NCBI GenBank assembly: GCA_964606085.1
Contig: CAZSFD010000003.1
Coordinates: 52,548-116,547 of the forward strand
From: CAIQJJ01 sp964606085
Lineage (GTDB): Bacteria > Chloroflexota > Anaerolineae > Anaerolineales > UBA4823
Length of the DNA stretch: 64,000 nt
Direction of reading: 5' to 3'
A program made the translations under genes and the position numbers. The notes under the pieces are model-generated. The model saw nothing but the letters and a program-made list of their open reading frames with translations, had not been told where the DNA came from and did no database searches. Each line of letters starts with the position of its first letter. The stretch's first letter is position 1. This document shows, piece after piece, positions 53,291 through 62,172 of this stretch.

Positions 53291-54162
53291 CGCTCCCTGC
53301 CGTCCTGCGTTGGCTCGGCACGCTGCTGGCGTTGGGGCTGCTGATCTGGCTGCTCAGCTCGCAGGGATGGGACAAGATTTTGAGCGCTTTTCGGCAAATT
53401 GACGGTTGGCGGCTGTTTCTGGCTCTGGGGTTGATGCTGCTCTCGCGGGTGGCTGTGGCGGGCCGCTGGTATGTGCTGCTGCGCGGCGCCGGCGAACGCA
53501 TTTCTTTGGGCCTGACGACGCGCATCACCTTTGCCGGGTTGTTTGTCAGCAACTTTTTACCCACCACCATTGGCGGCGATGTGATACGCCTGGGCGGGGC
53601 GCTGCGCTTTGGCATCAGCCGGGCGGTAGCGTTGACCTCGCTGATTGTGGACCGTCTGGTAGGCATGGCCGGCATGGCGATGGCTGTGCCGGGCTTGCTC
53701 TTCTTCGTTGAGCCGACGCCGCTTGGCTTCATGGCGACCATGCCCTGGCCGCCCAGGGATTTTTTCCGCCGCGGGCTGCGCCGGTTGCGCGATGTGATGT
53801 CACTGTGGCTGCAACACCCTCACACGCTGCTGGCAGCCCTCGGCCTGACGTGGACGCACATGCTATTGACCATCACCATCGCCGATGTGATCCTGACCGG
53901 CATGGGCCATTCAGTCCCTTTTTTCCTGATTGGCGGGATATGGAGCCTGGTTTATTTCATCACGCTGCTGCCGGTTTCGGTCAATGGCATGGGCACGCAG
54001 GAATTGGCGATTTCGCTGTTGTTTACAAAGTTGGGCGGTGTATCTGCCGAAAGCGCCCTGGTGCTGGCGTTGCTGATGCGTGTACTGCCGATGTTGGCCA
54101 GCCTGCCGGGTGCGCTGTTCGTGCCGGGGATGGTGGCCGGTGAAGATGGGAATGGCCGATGA
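53266..54162 (+). CDS. UPF0104/lysylphosphatidylglycerol-synthase TM family protein
   Basis: 298 aa, about eight membrane segments. FVSNFLPTTIGGDVIRLGGA near residue 93 and LLPVSVNGMGTQE near 225 are the conserved loops of the flippase-like UPF0104 (AglD/MprF-N-like) family, often found with polyprenyl-phosphate glycosyltransferases. The exact substrate is unknown. The start ATG lies within a C-rich repeat, so the true start may be further in. Its stop overlaps the next ATG as ATGA. Confidence 0.82.
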   Translation: MPPRSSAPSLPAVLRWLGTLLALGLLIWLLSSQGWDKILSAFRQIDGWRLFLALGLMLLSRVAVAGRWYVLLRGAGERISLGLTTRITFAGLFVSNFLPTTIGGDVIRLGGALRFGISRAVALTSLIVDRLVGMAGMAMAVPGLLFFVEPTPLGFMATMPWPPRDFFRRGLRRLRDVMSLWLQHPHTLLAALGLTWTHMLLTITIADVILTGMGHSVPFFLIGGIWSLVYFITLLPVSVNGMGTQELAISLLFTKLGGVSAESALVLALLMRVLPMLASLPGALFVPGMVAGEDGNGR

Positions 54163-55925
54163 AACGATGGATCAGTTTGATTTTGCTCATTGCCGCTAAC
54201 GGGCTTTTCCTGGCTCTGGTGCTGGGGCCAGGCGGCGCGGCTTTTGAACCTCTGGCGGCGCGCCTGGCGCTTTTTGCCGGTGTGACGGTGGTGACCATGC
54301 TGGCGCTCAAACTGTCGCTGCCGCAGCAGGGTTGGTTGGGTTTGTTCTGTGCGGCGGGCGTCCTCAATGCCACGCTCTACCAACTGTTGGGCGGCGATAG
54401 CAGCGGGTTGCTGCGCTATGTGAACGACTATCCGCTCTCGTTGGGGTGGTCGGAGAGCAGCCGTTATTATTACGCTTCGCTGTTTTTCTCCAAATTTATC
54501 TATGGTGTGGCCGTGCCGCCGCCCATTTTGCATCCCAGCCGCTATCTGATGCAGGCGGCAGCGTTCATCATCCCTGATGCGCCCTTGTGGTTTCATCGCC
54601 TGTGGCAGGTGCTTCTGTTCGATGTGACGGCCCTGGCAACTGCCTGGCTGCTGGCGCGCCGTTTGAAGCGCCTGGCGGGGGAGATGCGCCCCGGATGGGT
54701 GTTCATCGGGTTTGCTTTTCTGTTTTTGCTGCAAGGGCCGGTGTATTACCACCTGCTGATCATGCCGATGATCATCTTATGGGCCGCCGACTCGCGCCGC
54801 CTCGGGCGCACGCTGCTGGTGGTGCTGCTGGCCGCGGCCTGGGCGGGCATCAGCCGGGTTAACTGGCTGCCCGTGCCTGGGATGCTGGCGGCCACGCTGT
54901 ACCTGCTGGAAATGCCTTTGCCCTGGCCAGATGGCGCGCAGCGCAAAGTGCAGGCGGTCGTGCGCTATGCGCTGCCGCCGTTGCTGTGGGTTTTGCTCGG
55001 CACATTGACCGGCTACCTGGTGCAAGCCGGTTACAAGACCTGGTCGGGCAACCCCCTGGAATACTTCGATTCCAGCTTCAGTTCGCAACTGCTGTGGTAT
55101 CGCCTATGGCCGAACGTCACCTATCCGCAGGGCATCGTGCGCACCACGCTGTTGGCCTCGCTGCCGCTGCTGGCCGTGCTGTTCGTGCGCCTGCTGCCCC
55201 GCCTGCGGGCGATCAACGCCTTGCGCTGGCTGGGATTGCTGGCGATGCTGATCGTCCTGCTGCTGGGCGGCACGTTGGTCAGTTTGAAGATCGGCGGCGG
55301 CAGTAATCTGCATAACCTGGATGCCTATTTTGTCCTCTCGCTGGTGATCGGCGCATACTTCTTTTTCCAGCGCTGCGCCTGGGATTGGCCGCCCACACGT
55401 CCCCTGCCTGGCTGGTGGCGCTTTCTCGATCACCTGGCGTTATTGCCACTCGTGTTCATCCCCGTTGGCTTCGTGGTGGCGTTGGGCGGGCCACTGCCGA
55501 ACCGCGATGCGGCCAGCGCCTGGCAGACGATTGCGGCTATCCAGCAGCAGGTGGACAGTGCCGATGGTGAAATTCTGCTCATGCGTGAGCGCCATCTGCT
55601 GTTTCTTGGCGACTTGAAGAACGTCCCCCTCGTTACTGAACCCGAATACGAGGTGGTCTTTGCGATGGAAATGGCCATGGCCGATAACCAACCCTACCAG
55701 CAGGCCCTGCGGCGCGACCTCACCGGCCACCGCTTCGCCCTGATCATCGGCGAGCCAACGCCCCCGCAACTGCTCGGCCCTTACCATCAATTCGGCGAGG
55801 AAAACGACGCCTGGCTGATCAATATCGCCGGCTGGATAGATTGTACGTATGAGCCGCTGGCGGAATTTCCTGCCGAGGGCCTGGTGGTATGGACGCCGCG
55901 GGCAAAAAACCTGTGTTCTCAATAA
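54159..55925 (+). CDS. Multi-pass membrane protein of the glycan cluster, unknown
   Basis: 588 aa. About eleven membrane segments occupy residues 1-455, then a soluble C-terminal domain of about 125 residues (IAAIQQQVDSADGEILLMRE onward). A luminal loop with YVNDYPLSLGWSESSRYYYA comes after the third segment. The plan, with many helices followed by an extracytoplasmic domain, fits GT-C-type glycosyltransferases. I see no diagnostic motif. Starts by ATGA overlap with the UPF0104 gene. Confidence 0.62.
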   Translation: MKRWISLILLIAANGLFLALVLGPGGAAFEPLAARLALFAGVTVVTMLALKLSLPQQGWLGLFCAAGVLNATLYQLLGGDSSGLLRYVNDYPLSLGWSESSRYYYASLFFSKFIYGVAVPPPILHPSRYLMQAAAFIIPDAPLWFHRLWQVLLFDVTALATAWLLARRLKRLAGEMRPGWVFIGFAFLFLLQGPVYYHLLIMPMIILWAADSRRLGRTLLVVLLAAAWAGISRVNWLPVPGMLAATLYLLEMPLPWPDGAQRKVQAVVRYALPPLLWVLLGTLTGYLVQAGYKTWSGNPLEYFDSSFSSQLLWYRLWPNVTYPQGIVRTTLLASLPLLAVLFVRLLPRLRAINALRWLGLLAMLIVLLLGGTLVSLKIGGGSNLHNLDAYFVLSLVIGAYFFFQRCAWDWPPTRPLPGWWRFLDHLALLPLVFIPVGFVVALGGPLPNRDAASAWQTIAAIQQQVDSADGEILLMRERHLLFLGDLKNVPLVTEPEYEVVFAMEMAMADNQPYQQALRRDLTGHRFALIIGEPTPPQLLGPYHQFGEENDAWLINIAGWIDCTYEPLAEFPAEGLVVWTPRAKNLCSQ

Positions 55926-55948
55926 CTGTTCAGATTTGGAGGTAACCC

Positions 55949-56920
55949 ATGAAAATCCTATTCATCGGCGGCACCGGCATCATCAGCTCGGCCTGCTCGC
56001 AACTGGCTCTCGACCAGGGCATGGAACTGTACCTGCTCAACCGCGGCCAATCGGTGCGGCCCGTTCCCGAAGGGGCGCGTGTGCTGCATGGCGATATCCG
56101 CGACCCCCAATCGGCGCGCGCCGCCCTGGGCGACCACACCTTCGACGCCGTGGTCAACTGGATCGCTTTCACCACCGACCACATCGAAGCCGATCTCGAC
56201 CTGTTCCGCGGACGCGCCGGGCAGTATGTGTTCATCAGTTCGGCCTCCGCTTACCAGACACCCCCCGCCTCGCTGCCCGTCACCGAATCGACCGTGCTGG
56301 ATAACCCCTGGTGGCAATACTCACGCAACAAAATCGCCTGCGAAGAGCGCCTGGTGCGCGCCTACCGCGAGGAGAAGTACCCCATTACCATCGTGCGCCC
56401 CTCGCACACCTACGACCGCACCCTGCTGCCGATGGATGGCGGCTGGACGGTGGTTGACCGCATGCTGCGCGGCCAAAAGGTGATTGTGCATGGCGACGGC
56501 ACTTCGCTGTGGACGCTAACCCACCACACCGACTTCGCCAAGGGCTTCAACGGCCTGCTGGCCAACCCGCACGCCATCGGCGAAGCCTTCCACATCACCT
56601 CCGACGAGTGGCTGACCTGGAACCAGATTTTCGAGATCACCGCCCGCGCCTTCGGCACGAAAGCCGACATCGTCCATGTCCCCTCCGAAGTCATCGCCCA
56701 ATTCGACCCCAACTGGGGCGCCGGCCTGCTGGGCGACAAAACCCACAGCATGATCTTCGATAACAGCAAAGTCAAACGCCTCGTCCCCGGCTTCATCTGC
56801 ACCACCCCCTTCCGCCGGGGCATCGAAGAAGTGGCCGCCTGGTACAACGCCGACCCCGCCCGCCGCAAAATAGATACTGCGTTCAATGATGTTTGTGAGC
56901 AGATTTTGGCGCGAGCTTGA
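55949..56920 (+). CDS. Atypical SDR-family NAD(P)-binding protein
   Basis: 323 aa. The nucleotide-binding turn ILFIGGTGIISSACSQLAL is at the N-terminus. The active-site tyrosine position reads YSRNKIACE (YxxxK) near residue 127, and SHTYDRTLLP follows. This is the layout of atypical extended SDRs annotated as epimerase/dehydratase or reductase-like, close to chloroplast mRNA-binding CSP41-like proteins. Substrate unknown; location suggests sugar nucleotides. TTGGAGGTAACCC is a strong ribosome site. Confidence 0.8.
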   Translation: MKILFIGGTGIISSACSQLALDQGMELYLLNRGQSVRPVPEGARVLHGDIRDPQSARAALGDHTFDAVVNWIAFTTDHIEADLDLFRGRAGQYVFISSASAYQTPPASLPVTESTVLDNPWWQYSRNKIACEERLVRAYREEKYPITIVRPSHTYDRTLLPMDGGWTVVDRMLRGQKVIVHGDGTSLWTLTHHTDFAKGFNGLLANPHAIGEAFHITSDEWLTWNQIFEITARAFGTKADIVHVPSEVIAQFDPNWGAGLLGDKTHSMIFDNSKVKRLVPGFICTTPFRRGIEEVAAWYNADPARRKIDTAFNDVCEQILARA

Positions 56921-56980
56921 CAAACTCGGCCTATTTCGGGATACTTGCGCCGCAAATCTCCCCCAATGAAAGAGGAAACC

Positions 56981-57784
56981 ATGCAAATCAAATACCAGGA
57001 AACCACCAGCGACCTGCTGACCCGCATTGACATCCACAAAAAATACGGCGGACGCGACATTGACCAGTGGATGCTCGACCTGTTGCAGGTGCAGCCGGGA
57101 GCGAAAATTCTCGATGTAGGCTGCGGGGCGGGCAAACAATGCCTGCTCTTCCACAAGGCGCTGGCCGGAAAGGCGGAAATCACCGGCGGCGATGTCAACG
57201 CCGAACTGCTGGCGAAGGCTCGTGAAGAGAATGCCAAACTCGGCAACCCGCTCACCATCCTCGAACTCAACTTCAACGAGCGCTTCCCCTTCGACGATAA
57301 CCGGTTCGACCTCGTCACCTGCTGCTTCGCCATCTACTACGCGCTCGACATCCCCTTCACCATCCGCGAGATGCACCGCGTGCTCAAGCCGGGTGGCCGC
57401 CTGTTCAGCACCGGCCCCATGCCGGCCAACAAGCAGTTGTTCTACGATGTCATCCGCGAAGCGACCAACAACAAACCTATCCCGCCCATGCCAGGCAGTT
57501 CGCGCTATGGCAGCCAGATTCTCGACGCCATGCAGGCCACCTTTACCAGCGTGGACGTTCACATCTTCGAGAACCCGCTTACCTTCAGCGAAGTGCAGCC
57601 CTTCGTAGATTACACGCGCGCCTCGCTCAACGAAGACCGCAAAATTTGGGGCAGCTTCTTCGACGAGGTGGATACCTTCGAAAGCGTGATGACCCGCATC
57701 GCCGCCGCCTCTGCCCGCCGCCTGGAAAAGGATGGCGAACTGGTGATGACGAAAGTGGTGGGCGGGTTCGTGGCGCATAAGTAG
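56981..57784 (+). CDS. SAM-dependent methyltransferase
   Basis: About 267 aa, class I fold. Motif I reads ILDVGCGAGKQCLLF near residue 37. FPFDDNRFDLVTCCFAIYY and MHRVLKPGGRLFSTG are motifs II and III of UbiE/type-11 methyltransferases. The target is unknown, possibly a sugar or lipid in the same cluster. ATG 56981 is chosen because AAAGAGGAAACC directly precedes it; an upstream ATG at 56966 is possible. Confidence 0.82.
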   Translation: MQIKYQETTSDLLTRIDIHKKYGGRDIDQWMLDLLQVQPGAKILDVGCGAGKQCLLFHKALAGKAEITGGDVNAELLAKAREENAKLGNPLTILELNFNERFPFDDNRFDLVTCCFAIYYALDIPFTIREMHRVLKPGGRLFSTGPMPANKQLFYDVIREATNNKPIPPMPGSSRYGSQILDAMQATFTSVDVHIFENPLTFSEVQPFVDYTRASLNEDRKIWGSFFDEVDTFESVMTRIAAASARRLEKDGELVMTKVVGGFVAHK

Positions 57785-57835
57785 GCCAATGGGCAAATCA
57801 GCGAATGGGCAAGGAGTCAGCAGTTCTTTGGTAAC

Positions 57836-57956
57836 CGTTCAGGCCACCGCCTGGCATCGGATGAGTGGCGATGCGCAGCATCTCGGTAGCCTGCTTATGC
57901 AGGTTTTTCGCTGTTTCAGACGCCGATTTCAATCGGCGGCAGGCGGCCTGAACGAT
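57836..57956. repeat. Structured non-coding element before the PIG-L gene
   Basis: An outer imperfect stem (CGTTCAGGCC...CCGCCTG with CAGGCGGCCTGAACG) encloses a small CCTGC/GCAGG hairpin followed by TTTTT (57890-57908) and a CGCCGATTTCAATCGGCG hairpin (57921-57938). It looks like a folded RNA or a mobile repeat, possibly terminating the upstream operon. Confidence 0.6.
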
Positions 57957-57999
57957 TACGATTTTTGCTGATTTGCTTTTTTTATCCCTGGAAGTTAGC

Positions 58000-58635
58000 A
58001 TGTTCTTTTACGGCAAAAAACTCCTCTTTATTGGCGCTCACCCCGATGATATCGAACTTGGCTGCGGGGCGTTCATCGCCCACATTGTCGGCAAAACCGA
58101 AATTTTTTGCGCCACCATTTCAGATAACCAGAAAAACCCTCACCTGAAAAACGTGGTGGATGAACATTACCGCAGCATGGCCGTGCTGGGCGTGCCGCCC
58201 GATCACGACATTGTGCAAACCTTCACCACCCGCTACTTCCCCACTGACCGCCAGGAAATCCTCGAATTTCTGTTCAAGCTCAACCGCGAATACCGGCCCG
58301 ACATCGTCTTCTGCCACACCCCTTCCGACATTCACCAGGATCACAACACCGTCACGCAAGAGGCCTTGCGGGCCTTTCGTGGCACCACCCTGCTCGGCTT
58401 CGACGCCCTGCGCAGCAGCTACAACTTCTTCCCCCATTTCCTGGTCGAAGTGAGCGAGGCCGATGTCGAACGCAAAGTAGAAGCGCTGCGGCAGTACCAC
58501 ACCTACTGCGAAAAATACTACTTCGACCCCGCCGTGCTGCGCGCCACCTGCATTCGCCACGGCGCACTGGCCGAACGGCCCTTCGCCGAGGGCTTCGACA
58601 TTTTGCGCATCGTTGGCGATTTTGGTTCGCCTTGA
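58000..58635 (+). CDS. PIG-L family deacetylase
   Basis: About 211 aa. FIGAHPDDIELGCGAF near residue 9 carries the zinc-binding HPDD. HTPSDIHQDHNTV near 106 supplies the further histidine. PIG-L/LmbE enzymes remove acetyl groups from GlcNAc-containing substrates. Here the substrate may be an intermediate of the surface glycan cluster (inference). ATG 58000 is preferred over a TTG at 57973 because similarity starts at FFYGKKLLFIGAHPDD. A strong promoter for the next gene begins in its stop codon. Confidence 0.88.
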   Translation: MFFYGKKLLFIGAHPDDIELGCGAFIAHIVGKTEIFCATISDNQKNPHLKNVVDEHYRSMAVLGVPPDHDIVQTFTTRYFPTDRQEILEFLFKLNREYRPDIVFCHTPSDIHQDHNTVTQEALRAFRGTTLLGFDALRSSYNFFPHFLVEVSEADVERKVEALRQYHTYCEKYYFDPAVLRATCIRHGALAERPFAEGFDILRIVGDFGSP

Positions 58636-58659
58636 CATGCCCCTTGCTTCGGCTATAAT
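58632..58659 (+). promoter_or_regulatory. Consensus sigma70 promoter
   Basis: TTGACA (58632-58637), 16 bases, TATAAT (58654-58659), both perfect boxes. The -35 box overlaps the PIG-L stop codon. Transcripts from here would pass a terminator-like hairpin at 58680-58705 before the next gene. Confidence 0.85.
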
Positions 58660-58679
58660 CGTGTCACTTCTACACCAAC

Positions 58680-58705
58680 GCGGGGACAATGCCCCGCTTC
58701 TTTTT
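58680..58705 (+). terminator. Terminator-like hairpin in the leader of the isochorismatase gene
   Basis: GCGGGG (58680-58685) pairs with CCCCGC (58692-58697) around ACAATG and is followed by TTCTTTTT. It lies only about 20 bases after the expected transcription start, so it either attenuates the gene or ends the upstream PIG-L transcript. Confidence 0.65.
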
Positions 58706-58746
58706 GGGCTTTTGTTTGTGTAATTTTCACACGAAAGGCGCTGTCC

Positions 58747-59766
58747 ATGTCCTCCCCTATCCCACAACTGCCCATCCCCGCCCATTTTGACCCCGCCCGC
58801 GTCGGCGAAATCTGGCGGGTGCCCTATCAACCCCTGGCCGAGCAGGCCCGGCAGTGGGCGCAGCAGCACGCCATTGGGCCGGCTGCCGCCGATGACTTCA
58901 AGCTGGCCCTGATCCTCATTGACGTGCAGAACACCTTCTGCCTGCCCGATTTCGAACTGTTCGTTGGCGGGCGCTCTGGCAGCGGCGCGGTGGACGATAA
59001 CCGCCGCCTGTGCCAGTTTCTCTACCGCCACCTGGGACGCATCACCCAAATCTACGCCACCTTCGACACCCACCAGGCGGCCCAAATCTTCCACCCCCTG
59101 CTGCTGGTGGATGCCGCCGGCAACCCGCCCCCGCCGATGACGCGCATCGCGGCTGCCGACGTGCGCCAGGGTCAATGGCGTTTCAACCCGCAGATGGCCG
59201 CCAGCCTGGGTATCACCGCCGAGGATGGGCAGCGTCACCTCGAATACTACACCGCCGAACTGGCCCGCCGCGGCAAATATGACCTCACCATTTGGCCCTA
59301 CCATGCCATGCTGGGCGGCATCGGCCATGCCCTCGTCCCGGCAGTGGAGGAAGCCATCTTCTTCCACACAGTGGCGCGGGCCAGCCAGCCCATTTTTGAG
59401 ATCAAAGGCGAACACCCGCTCACCGAGCACTATTCCGCCGTCGGCCCCGAAGTCAACACCGACCCGGCCGGCAAGCCGCTGGCCGCCCGCAACCCCAAAT
59501 TCCTGCAGGCGGTGCAGCAGTTCGACGCCGTGGTCATCGCCGGACAGGCCCAAAGTCATTGCGTGGCGTGGACGGTGGCCGACCTGCTGGCTGACATCCA
59601 GGCCGTAGACGCCTCGCTGACGCGCAAAATCACCTTGCTGGCAGATTGCACATCGCCGGTCGTTGTGCCGGGCGTGGTAGACTATACCGACGCCGCCAAC
59701 CAGGCGTATGAGCGCTTCGCCGCCGCCGGAATGAACGTAGTAACCTCTACCCAGTTTTTGGCGTAA
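58747..59766 (+). CDS. Isochorismatase-family (nicotinamidase-like) hydrolase
   Basis: 339 aa. The cysteine-hydrolase core shows LILIDVQNTFCLPDFELFVG near residue 56, with the catalytic Asp; WPYHAMLGGIGHALVP near 182; and IAGQAQSHCVAWTVADL near 263, with the nucleophile Cys. Isochorismatase-fold enzymes include nicotinamidase PncA. The chain is longer than PncA because of an N-terminal extension and internal inserts. The NAD genes downstream support a role in nicotinamide salvage, but the substrate is unproven. It has a strong promoter of its own. Confidence 0.82.
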   Translation: MSSPIPQLPIPAHFDPARVGEIWRVPYQPLAEQARQWAQQHAIGPAAADDFKLALILIDVQNTFCLPDFELFVGGRSGSGAVDDNRRLCQFLYRHLGRITQIYATFDTHQAAQIFHPLLLVDAAGNPPPPMTRIAAADVRQGQWRFNPQMAASLGITAEDGQRHLEYYTAELARRGKYDLTIWPYHAMLGGIGHALVPAVEEAIFFHTVARASQPIFEIKGEHPLTEHYSAVGPEVNTDPAGKPLAARNPKFLQAVQQFDAVVIAGQAQSHCVAWTVADLLADIQAVDASLTRKITLLADCTSPVVVPGVVDYTDAANQAYERFAAAGMNVVTSTQFLA

Positions 59767-59790
59767 GGCGAAATTGATTTGGGTGTGTTC

Positions 59791-59869
59791 CATTTGAGTT
59801 GGAGATTGGTTTCGACAAGCTCAACCAACGTCGGTTGAGCTTGTCGAAACCGGGTTTTCAACTCAAATG
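59791..59869. repeat. Nested inverted repeat before nadC
   Basis: The outer arms CATTTGAGTTG (59791-59801) and CAACTCAAATG (59859-59869) enclose an inner perfect 19-bp stem (59808-59826 with 59833-59851, GGTTTCGACAAGCTCAACC). The inner part is the priA-type repeat with one base changed. Confidence 0.85.
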
Positions 59870-59954
59870 AAATGCTCCCAATTGATTTCGCTCGACGGCG
59901 GTTAAAGTGAATTTTGCCCTACACCCCATGATCCATGCAGATAAGGAGTCCCCT

Positions 59955-60803
59955 ATGCCCACTTCACCGCTTGCACTCGAAATTGTCGCTTTCATTCGCC
60001 AGGCATTGGTCGAAGACATTGGCCCCGGCGATGTGACCACCAACTGCATCGTCCCCGATGCTGCCGAAATGACCGGCGTGATTGTCGCCAAGCAGCGCGG
60101 CGTGATCGCCGGGCTGGATGTGGCCCAGGCCGCCTTCAAACTGGTGGATGAACGGGTCTGCCTGGAGGCGCTGGTGGAAGAAGGCGGCTATGTGCAAAAC
60201 CGCCAGGAGATCGCCTGCATCCACGGCCCGGCGCGCGGCGTGTTGACGGCGGAGCGTACGGCCTTGAATTTCCTCGGCCGCATGTCGGGCATCGCCACGC
60301 TGACCCGCCAATTCGTAGATGCCGTGGCTGGCACGAAGGCCGCCATCCTCGACACCCGCAAGACCGCCCCCGGCATGAGGCTGCTCGACAAACTGGCTGT
60401 GCAGCGCGGCGGCGGGCGCAATCACCGCATTGGCCTGTACGACATGATCCTGATCAAAGACAATCACATAGATTTTGCCGGTTCGCTGACCGAGGCGGTG
60501 CGCCGGGTGCAGGCCGCCAACGCCGGGCTGGCCATCGAAGTGGAAGCGCGCACCATCGAAGACGTAGAAGAAGCCATCGCCGCCGGCGTGGATCGCATCC
60601 TGCTCGACAACATGCCCCTCGACATCATGCGCGAAGCCGTCAAACGCTCTGCCGGGCGCGCCCAACTGGAAGCCTCTGGCAACATGAGCCTGGATCGCGT
60701 TCACCTGGTGGCCGAAACCGGCGTAGATTTCATCTCCGTTGGGGCGCTGACGCATTCGGCGAAGGTGTTTGATGTTAGTTTATTATGGGTAGATAATCCG
60801 TGA
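59955..60803 (+). CDS. nadC: Quinolinate phosphoribosyltransferase (decarboxylating)
   Basis: About 282 aa, makes nicotinate mononucleotide from quinolinate and PRPP. EDIGPGDVTTNCIV near residue 17, DTRKTAPGMRLLDKLAVQRG near 133, NHRIGLYDMILIKDNHI near 155 and EVEARTIED near 195 are family signatures. ATG 59955 is chosen because AAGGAG lies eight bases upstream, giving the normal family length. First of the nadC-nadA-nadB series. Confidence 0.95.
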   Translation: MPTSPLALEIVAFIRQALVEDIGPGDVTTNCIVPDAAEMTGVIVAKQRGVIAGLDVAQAAFKLVDERVCLEALVEEGGYVQNRQEIACIHGPARGVLTAERTALNFLGRMSGIATLTRQFVDAVAGTKAAILDTRKTAPGMRLLDKLAVQRGGGRNHRIGLYDMILIKDNHIDFAGSLTEAVRRVQAANAGLAIEVEARTIEDVEEAIAAGVDRILLDNMPLDIMREAVKRSAGRAQLEASGNMSLDRVHLVAETGVDFISVGALTHSAKVFDVSLLWVDNP

Positions 60804-60809
60804 TTGTTT

Positions 60810-60954
60810 GACATTCGTTATTCGTTATTCGTTATCCGTTATTCGTTATTCGTTATCCGAACAATCGTTCCATATAACGAATAACGAATGTCGAATGTCG
60901 AATAACGAATGTCGAATAACGAATGTCGAATAACGAATACCGCATAACGAACAA
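60810..60954. repeat. ATTCGTT/AACGAAT repeat array between nadC and nadA
   Basis: Forward TTATTCG units followed by inverted CGAATAA and CGAATGT units around a GAACAATCGTTCC centre. It forms a long imperfect hairpin in the intergenic gap. Confidence 0.85.
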
Positions 60955-60987
60955 CACATCTTCCCCCTTATCTTACTGGAGTTCCCC

Positions 60988-62016
60988 ATGTCCACAACCA
61001 CCGAAATGTATCAAAAACTTCATGCCATGCTCCACACCATCGTCCCCGATGTGGAACTGCGCTACAAGGCCGAACTGGCCGTCGAGATCAACCGCCTGAA
61101 AAAAGAGCGTAACGCCGTCATCCTCGGCCACAACTACATGGAGCCGGCGCTCTACCATTCCATCCCCGATTTCGTCGGCGACTCGCTCGAACTCAGCCGC
61201 CGCGCCGCCAGCACCGACGCCGACATCATCATCTTTTGCGGCGTCAAGTTCATGGCCGAGACGGCCAAAATTCTCAACCCCAGCAAGACCGTACTGCTGC
61301 CCGCCGACAAGGCCGGCTGCTCGCTGGCCGAAAGCATCACCGCCGAAGATGTGCGCCAGTTACGGGCGCAATACCCCGGCGTGCCGGTCGTCACCTACGT
61401 CAACACCTATGCCGATGTCAAAGCCGAATCGGATATTTGCTGCACCTCGGGCAATGCCGTGGCCGTGGTCAACTCGCTCGATAGCGACACGATCATCTTC
61501 CTGCCCGATGAATACCTGGCCTCCAACGTGGCCCGCGAAACCGGCAAAACCATCATCTTCCCCTCGCTTGGCTGCCCCGCGCCATCGCTCCCCGGCGCCC
61601 TGGTCGGCTGGCGCGGCCGCTGCGAAGTCCACGAAAAATTCACCGTCAAAGACATTCAAACCGTGCGCGCCCAATTCCCCGATGTGGTCATTTTGGCCCA
61701 CCCCGAATGCAGCCCCGCCGTGACCGCCGCCGCCGATTTCGCCGGCTCCACTGGCGCGATGATCCGCTACATCGAACAGAACGACGCGCCCCACTACCTG
61801 CTGCTCACCGAATGCGCCATGGGCGACAACATCATCGCCGCCCACCCCGAAAAGAACATGCTGCGCCTGTGCATGGTGCGCTGCCCGCACATGAACCAGA
61901 TCACCCTCGAAGAAACCCTCGCCAGCCTGCGCGAAACCCGCCACATCATCGAAGTCCCCGAAGAAATTCGCCTGCGGGCAGAGAAGGCGGTGCAGCGGAT
62001 GATTGCCATTGGGTAG
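60988..62016 (+). CDS. nadA: Quinolinate synthase A
   Basis: 342 aa, a [4Fe-4S] enzyme condensing iminoaspartate with dihydroxyacetone phosphate. AVILGHNYMEPALYHS near residue 43, FCGVKFMAETAKILNP near 84 and the three cluster cysteines (DKAGCSL, HPECSP, VRCPHM) are visible. HPEKNMLRL is also conserved. TGGAG precedes the ATG. Length is normal. nadB, which supplies its iminoaspartate, follows after a repeat array. Confidence 0.96.
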   Translation: MSTTTEMYQKLHAMLHTIVPDVELRYKAELAVEINRLKKERNAVILGHNYMEPALYHSIPDFVGDSLELSRRAASTDADIIIFCGVKFMAETAKILNPSKTVLLPADKAGCSLAESITAEDVRQLRAQYPGVPVVTYVNTYADVKAESDICCTSGNAVAVVNSLDSDTIIFLPDEYLASNVARETGKTIIFPSLGCPAPSLPGALVGWRGRCEVHEKFTVKDIQTVRAQFPDVVILAHPECSPAVTAAADFAGSTGAMIRYIEQNDAPHYLLLTECAMGDNIIAAHPEKNMLRLCMVRCPHMNQITLEETLASLRETRHIIEVPEEIRLRAEKAVQRMIAIG

Positions 62017-62028
62017 ATGCCGATCAAT

Positions 62029-62164
62029 CGTTATTCGTTATTCGTTATTCGTTATTCGTTATTCGATATTCGATATTCGATATTCGATATTCGATGATAG
62101 TGTAACGAATTTCGAATATCGAATATCGAATAACCAATAACCAATAACGAACAACGAACAACGA
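62029..62164. repeat. ATTCGTT/ATTCGAT repeat array between nadA and nadB
   Basis: TTATTCG and GATATTCG units, then inverted CGAATATCGAATATCG and CAATAACGAACAACG units. The same family and arrangement as the array between nadC and nadA. Confidence 0.85.
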
Positions 62165-62172
62165 GCTTTCCC

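Noticed and set aside
58120..59793. A 557-codon open frame on the minus strand opposite the PIG-L and isochorismatase genes
   Set aside because: It spans two recognised plus-strand genes and a consensus plus-strand promoter; composition is that of a shadow frame.
60810..62164. Possible CRISPR arrays in the nad operon gaps
   Set aside because: Short tandem and inverted units without spacers; same family as the other ATTCG repeats.
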